Below are positions 6,168 to 8,367 of a stretch of DNA of 8,367 bases, piece by piece. The number at the start of each line of letters is the position of its first letter. Within the stretch, counting starts at the first letter, position 1. The translations under genes were made by a program, and so were the position numbers. A model generated the notes under the pieces. It saw only the letters and a list, made by a program, of their open reading frames with translations, searched no databases and was not told the DNA's origin. Source of the DNA: JAFDVN01 sp035758545 (GTDB lineage: Bacteria; Acidobacteriota; Holophagae; Holophagales; Holophagaceae); contig DASTWQ010000219.1 in NCBI GenBank assembly GCA_035758545.1, positions 1 to 8,367 on the forward strand. Direction: 5' to 3'.

Positions 6168-6806
6168 TCAGAACCAGGCCCATTCGAGGCCGCCGGGCAG
6201 GTCGAAGGCGGCCCATTCGAGGTGCAGGACGCGGCGCGGCGCCGGGGTGGCGGGCGGCTCGGAGGCGTGGAGCAGCAGGGGATGCATGAGCAGGGCGTCG
6301 CCGCGCGCCGCGTGGACCTCGATCGGCTCACCGCCCTCTCCCCGGTGGCTGCCGGGCCTCAGGAGGAGGGGACCCGTTTCGGGGCCGGAGTCGTCCAGGT
6401 GGAGCCGCAGGCTGCGCACCTGGGCGGCCAGGTCCCAGGGCGCCTGCACCTGCCAGAAGGGACCCTTGTCCACCCAGGCGTCGAAGCCGGGCACCGCCTT
6501 GGGCGCGGCGACGGCGAAGGTGGTGTCCCGGTGCCAGTCGATGCCCCAGGCCTGGGGCCGCGCGCCGCCCTCGCCCTTCCCCATCAGCAGCGCCCGCACG
6601 GGCCGCACGCCAGGGCCCAGCAGGGCCGCCATCCGGGACGGGAGCTCCGTGCCCCCGAGCCAGGCCTGGAGCGGCGCCAGCGGCACCGGGCGGCGGGAAG
6701 GCGAGCCCAGCCAGGGCAGCGCCGCCTCCAGCTCTCGGAGCCGGGCCTCCGCCACGGCGCCGGGCCAGAGGCACCACCCGTCCCTTTCCAGCGCCGCAGC
6801 GTCCAT
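6168..6806 (-). CDS. Phytanoyl-CoA dioxygenase (PhyH) family Fe(II)/2-oxoglutarate oxygenase
   Basis: A predicted soluble non-haem iron oxygenase of 212 aa that would couple 2-oxoglutarate decarboxylation to substrate hydroxylation; the substrate cannot be read from sequence. The start MDAAALERDGWCLWPG fits the usual PhyH opening, a helix followed by DGY/DGW and a short strand. The iron-binding facial triad is WHRDT (H92, D94) and H180 in HPLLLHAS. R191 or R192 downstream is the likely 2-oxoglutarate ligand. The GPLLLRPGSHRG segment is the typical PhyH core turn before the distal His. The protein is shorter than many family members (often 250-300 aa) but all core motifs are present. No clear ribosome binding site precedes ATG 6806. 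An in-frame ATG at 6848 would add 14 residues but also lacks one and would overlap the divergent gene's start. Stop is TGA 6170-6168. Confidence 0.85.
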   Translation of the reverse strand: MDAAALERDGWCLWPGAVAEARLRELEAALPWLGSPSRRPVPLAPLQAWLGGTELPSRMAALLGPGVRPVRALLMGKGEGGARPQAWGIDWHRDTTFAVAAPKAVPGFDAWVDKGPFWQVQAPWDLAAQVRSLRLHLDDSGPETGPLLLRPGSHRGEGGEPIEVHAARGDALLMHPLLLHASEPPATPAPRRVLHLEWAAFDLPGGLEWAWF

Positions 6807-6846
6807 GGTTGGATTGTCCCGTCCGTCCCCACTCAGGAGAAGCGCC

Positions 6847-7503
6847 ATGCCGAAGCTCGTCGTCCGCAGCTTTTCGGTCTCCCTCGACGGCTTCTGCGCC
6901 GGGCCGGACCAGAGCCTGGAGCACCCCCTGGGCGTGCGGGGGCCCGAGCTCATGCAGTGGGTCTTCCCCACCCGGATGTTCCGCGCCATGCATGGCGGAG
7001 CCGGCGCGGAGGGCGGCGAGACGGGCGTGGACAACACCCTCGCGGAGCGGGGCTTCGAAGGCCTCGGCGCCTGGATCCTGGGCCGCAACATGTTCGGCCC
7101 CGTGCGCGGGCCCTGGCCCGACGACAGCTGGAAGGGCTGGTGGGGCGAGGAGCCGCCCTATCACGTGCCCGTCTTCGTGCTGACCCACCACCCTCGCGAG
7201 CCCCTGGCGATGAAGGGCGGGACCACCTTCCACTTCGTGACCGGCGGCATCCGCGAGGCCCTGGACCGGGCCTTCGAGGCGGCTGGGGGCAAGGATGTGC
7301 GCCTGGGTGGCGGCGTGGCCACGGTCCGCCAGTACCTGCAGGCGGGGCTCGTGGACGAGCTGCATCTGGCGATCCGTCCGGTGCTGATGGGCCGGGGCGA
7401 GCCCCTGTTCCAGGGCCTAGATCTGGACGCCCTGGGTTACGAGGTCACGAAGACGATCCCCGGCGAGCGGGCGACCCACCAGATCCTCCAGAAGCGGGGC
7501 TGA
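6847..7503 (+). CDS. Dihydrofolate reductase-like (RibD C-terminal domain) family protein
   Basis: A 218-aa protein of the DHFR/RibD C-terminal superfamily, stand-alone NAD(P)H-dependent reductases whose substrates are mostly unknown. It is not the folate enzyme FolA. The family pattern is clear: an N-terminal strand with SFSVSLDGFCAGPD, the ILGRNMFGP nucleotide-binding turn (G79-F83), FVLTHHPREPL, then RLGGGVATVRQYL (G154-G156) and LVDELHLAIRPVLMGRGEPLFQ near the end. The start ATG 6847 has AGGAG at 6835-6839 with a 7-nt spacer. An in-frame extension upstream into the minus-strand oxygenase gene is rejected as antisense sequence. The 40-bp divergent gap to the oxygenase gene contains no obvious promoter. 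Confidence 0.9.
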   Translation: MPKLVVRSFSVSLDGFCAGPDQSLEHPLGVRGPELMQWVFPTRMFRAMHGGAGAEGGETGVDNTLAERGFEGLGAWILGRNMFGPVRGPWPDDSWKGWWGEEPPYHVPVFVLTHHPREPLAMKGGTTFHFVTGGIREALDRAFEAAGGKDVRLGGGVATVRQYLQAGLVDELHLAIRPVLMGRGEPLFQGLDLDALGYEVTKTIPGERATHQILQKRG

Positions 7504-7539
7504 GGCCGGGGGGCCCGAAGGGGGGCTTGAGATGCCTCC

Positions 7540-7567
7540 TTGACTGAACGACCGTTCGTTTTATTGT
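7540..7567 (+). promoter_or_regulatory. Promoter of the TetR-hydrolase unit with an internal TetR-type operator
   Basis: TTGACT 7540-7545 resembles a -35 element and TATTGT 7562-7567 a -10, with a 16-nt spacer. The spacer holds the palindrome GAACGACCGTTC (7546-7557; half-sites GAACG and CGTTC, 2 nt apart). A regulator bound there would block RNA polymerase, the usual layout for TetR autorepression. The local AT-rich stretch (TTTTATTGTAT) stands out in this GC-rich region. The -10 match is moderate. Confidence 0.6.
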
Positions 7568-7588
7568 ATGGGAGTAGCTGGAGGCTCC

Positions 7589-8218
7589 ATGCCCGCTCCA
7601 TCCGCCTCGAAGGGCGCCCTCACCCGGGACGCGATCCTGCAGGAGGCCACCCAGGTGGCCTCGGAGCTGGGGCTGGAGGGCCTCAGCATCGGCCGGCTGG
7701 CGGAGGCCACGGGCATGAGCAAGGCCGGGCTCTTCGCGCACTTCGGCTCCAAGGAGGAGCTGCAGCTCGCCACCCTGCGGGCCGTGCGGGATCGGGTGGC
7801 CCAGGAGGTCTTCATCCCCGCCTTCCAGGCGCCCCGGGGCCTGAAGCGGCTGCTGGCGGTCTGCGACCGCTGGCTGGCCTACGCCGAGTCCGGGGTCTTC
7901 CGGGGCGGCTGCCCCATCGCCGCGGCGAGTTCGGAGTTCGACGGCCGCCCGGGGCCCGTGAAGGAGTACACCGCCGAGTGCATGGCCGAGCTGCGCCAGA
8001 CCCTCGCCCGCCTCGTCCGCGAGGCCAAGGAGGCCGGCGAGCTGTCGAAGGAGGCGGATCCGGAGCAGCTGGCCTACGAGTTCCACGCCCTGGCCCTCGG
8101 AGCCAACGGCGCCTACCAGCTCTTCGGCGATCCGAAGGCCTTCGCCATGAGCCGCCGGGCCATCAAGGAGCGCCTGCGGGCCTTCACCGCGCCGGGCACC
8201 CGCCTCGCACCGCTCTGA
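7589..8218 (+). CDS. TetR/AcrR family transcriptional regulator
   Basis: A 209-aa DNA-binding repressor, cytosolic and probably dimeric. The N-terminal TetR helix-turn-helix is clear: TRDAILQEATQVASELG, then LSIGRLAEATGMSKAGLFAHF (about residues 32-51) and SKEELQLATL. The ligand-binding domain carries FRGGCPIAAASSEFDGRPGP (C108), a motif I know from one branch of TetR regulators; the inducer is unknown. ATG 7589 is chosen because GGAGG at 7580-7584 sits 4 nt upstream. The earlier in-frame ATG 7568 directly follows the predicted -10 and would fall at or before the transcription start. Autoregulation is likely through the palindrome at 7546-7557. The next gene follows after 10 nt, so the two are probably one operon. 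Confidence 0.92.
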   Translation: MPAPSASKGALTRDAILQEATQVASELGLEGLSIGRLAEATGMSKAGLFAHFGSKEELQLATLRAVRDRVAQEVFIPAFQAPRGLKRLLAVCDRWLAYAESGVFRGGCPIAAASSEFDGRPGPVKEYTAECMAELRQTLARLVREAKEAGELSKEADPEQLAYEFHALALGANGAYQLFGDPKAFAMSRRAIKERLRAFTAPGTRLAPL

Positions 8219-8228
8219 GGAGGCCGGC

Positions 8229-8367
8229 ATGGACCTGAGATTCCGAGCTCTCCGCGCCGCCATCCAGGGCGTGGACACGGTCGCGCCGGACCTGGCCCGC
8301 CGCTGGGCCCAGCGTCTCTTCGTCACGCCGCCGCGGCACGCGCCGACGCCGGCGGAGCGCGCCGTCC
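8229..8367 (+). CDS. Start of a probable alpha/beta hydrolase (3' truncated by window edge)
   Basis: ATG 8229 is preceded by AGGAGG at 8218-8223 (5-nt spacer, overlapping the last base of the tetR stop) and opens a frame that runs off the window after 46 codons. The visible part begins MDLRFRALRAAIQGVD and includes WAQRLFVTPPRHAPTPAER. I recall RLF-TPPRH-type segments at the N-terminus of bacterial alpha/beta hydrolases, before the oxyanion strand and HGWxG motif. The catalytic Ser-Asp-His lie beyond the window, so the family call rests on this short segment and on the common TetR-hydrolase pairing. Confidence 0.65.
   Translation, partial: MDLRFRALRAAIQGVDTVAPDLARRWAQRLFVTPPRHAPTPAERAV

Noticed and set aside
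5938..6846. Upstream plus-strand extension of the reductase frame
   Set aside because: It covers the polA leader and the antisense of the oxygenase gene. ATG 6847 has AGGAG at proper spacing and starts the family homology.
6807..7091. N-terminal extension of the minus-strand oxygenase into the reductase gene
   Set aside because: The sequence is antisense to conserved reductase codons and lacks family similarity. PhyH homology starts at about 6806.
7502..7538. Possible terminator after the reductase gene (GAGGC/GCCTC with inner GCCC/GGGC)
   Set aside because: The stems are short, the loops long and G-rich, and no T-tract follows before the next promoter; too weak to annotate.
7445..8326. Minus-strand frame opposite the TetR and hydrolase genes
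   Set aside because: Shadow of the plus-strand genes, with low-complexity composition and no recognisable motif.

Overview
The window is GC-rich chromosomal DNA, about 70% by eye with strongly G/C-ending codons, and holds ordinary bacterial housekeeping and accessory genes on both strands. The isocitrate dehydrogenase is of the long, two-part type known from Thermus thermophilus and Rickettsia. Together with the base composition and gene content this suggests Acidobacteriota (Holophagae, Geothrix/Holophaga-like). That placement is inference from remembered sequences; no 16S or other marker is present.

Layout. (1) Positions 2-199 are the tail of an unrecognised plus-strand gene. (2) Positions 242-1699 encode an NADP-type isocitrate dehydrogenase of the TCA cycle. 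(3) Positions 1689-2509 are a DUF6671-type zinc-ribbon gene broken into two frames; a 12-bp hairpin near its start may terminate the icd transcript. (4) On the minus strand, polA (5939 to 3129) is complete, with all three Pol I activities apparently intact. It overlaps by 4 nt an unrecognised 192-aa gene (3132 to 2554) of clearly lower GC. (5) Upstream of polA is the most unusual part of the window. A diverged second copy of the first 16 polA codons, 103 bp upstream and out of frame, runs through a strong hairpin into a 36-codon mini-ORF whose stop overlaps the polA start. A second block of nested inverted repeats follows. (6) A PhyH-type Fe(II)/2-oxoglutarate oxygenase gene (6806 to 6168) is divergent from a DHFR/RibD-C-like reductase gene (6847-7503), with only 40 bp between them. 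(7) A TetR-family regulator (7589-8218) has a palindromic operator inside its own promoter spacer. It is followed 10 nt later by the start of a probable alpha/beta hydrolase gene that runs off the window.

Functional links are modest. icd and polA are housekeeping genes. TetR and the hydrolase look like a self-regulated two-gene unit. The polA leader region, the low-GC gene coupled to polA and the frameshifted DUF6671 gene deserve a second look. I see no CRISPR array, insertion sequence, tRNA or rRNA, and no clear multi-gene defence or biosynthetic system.
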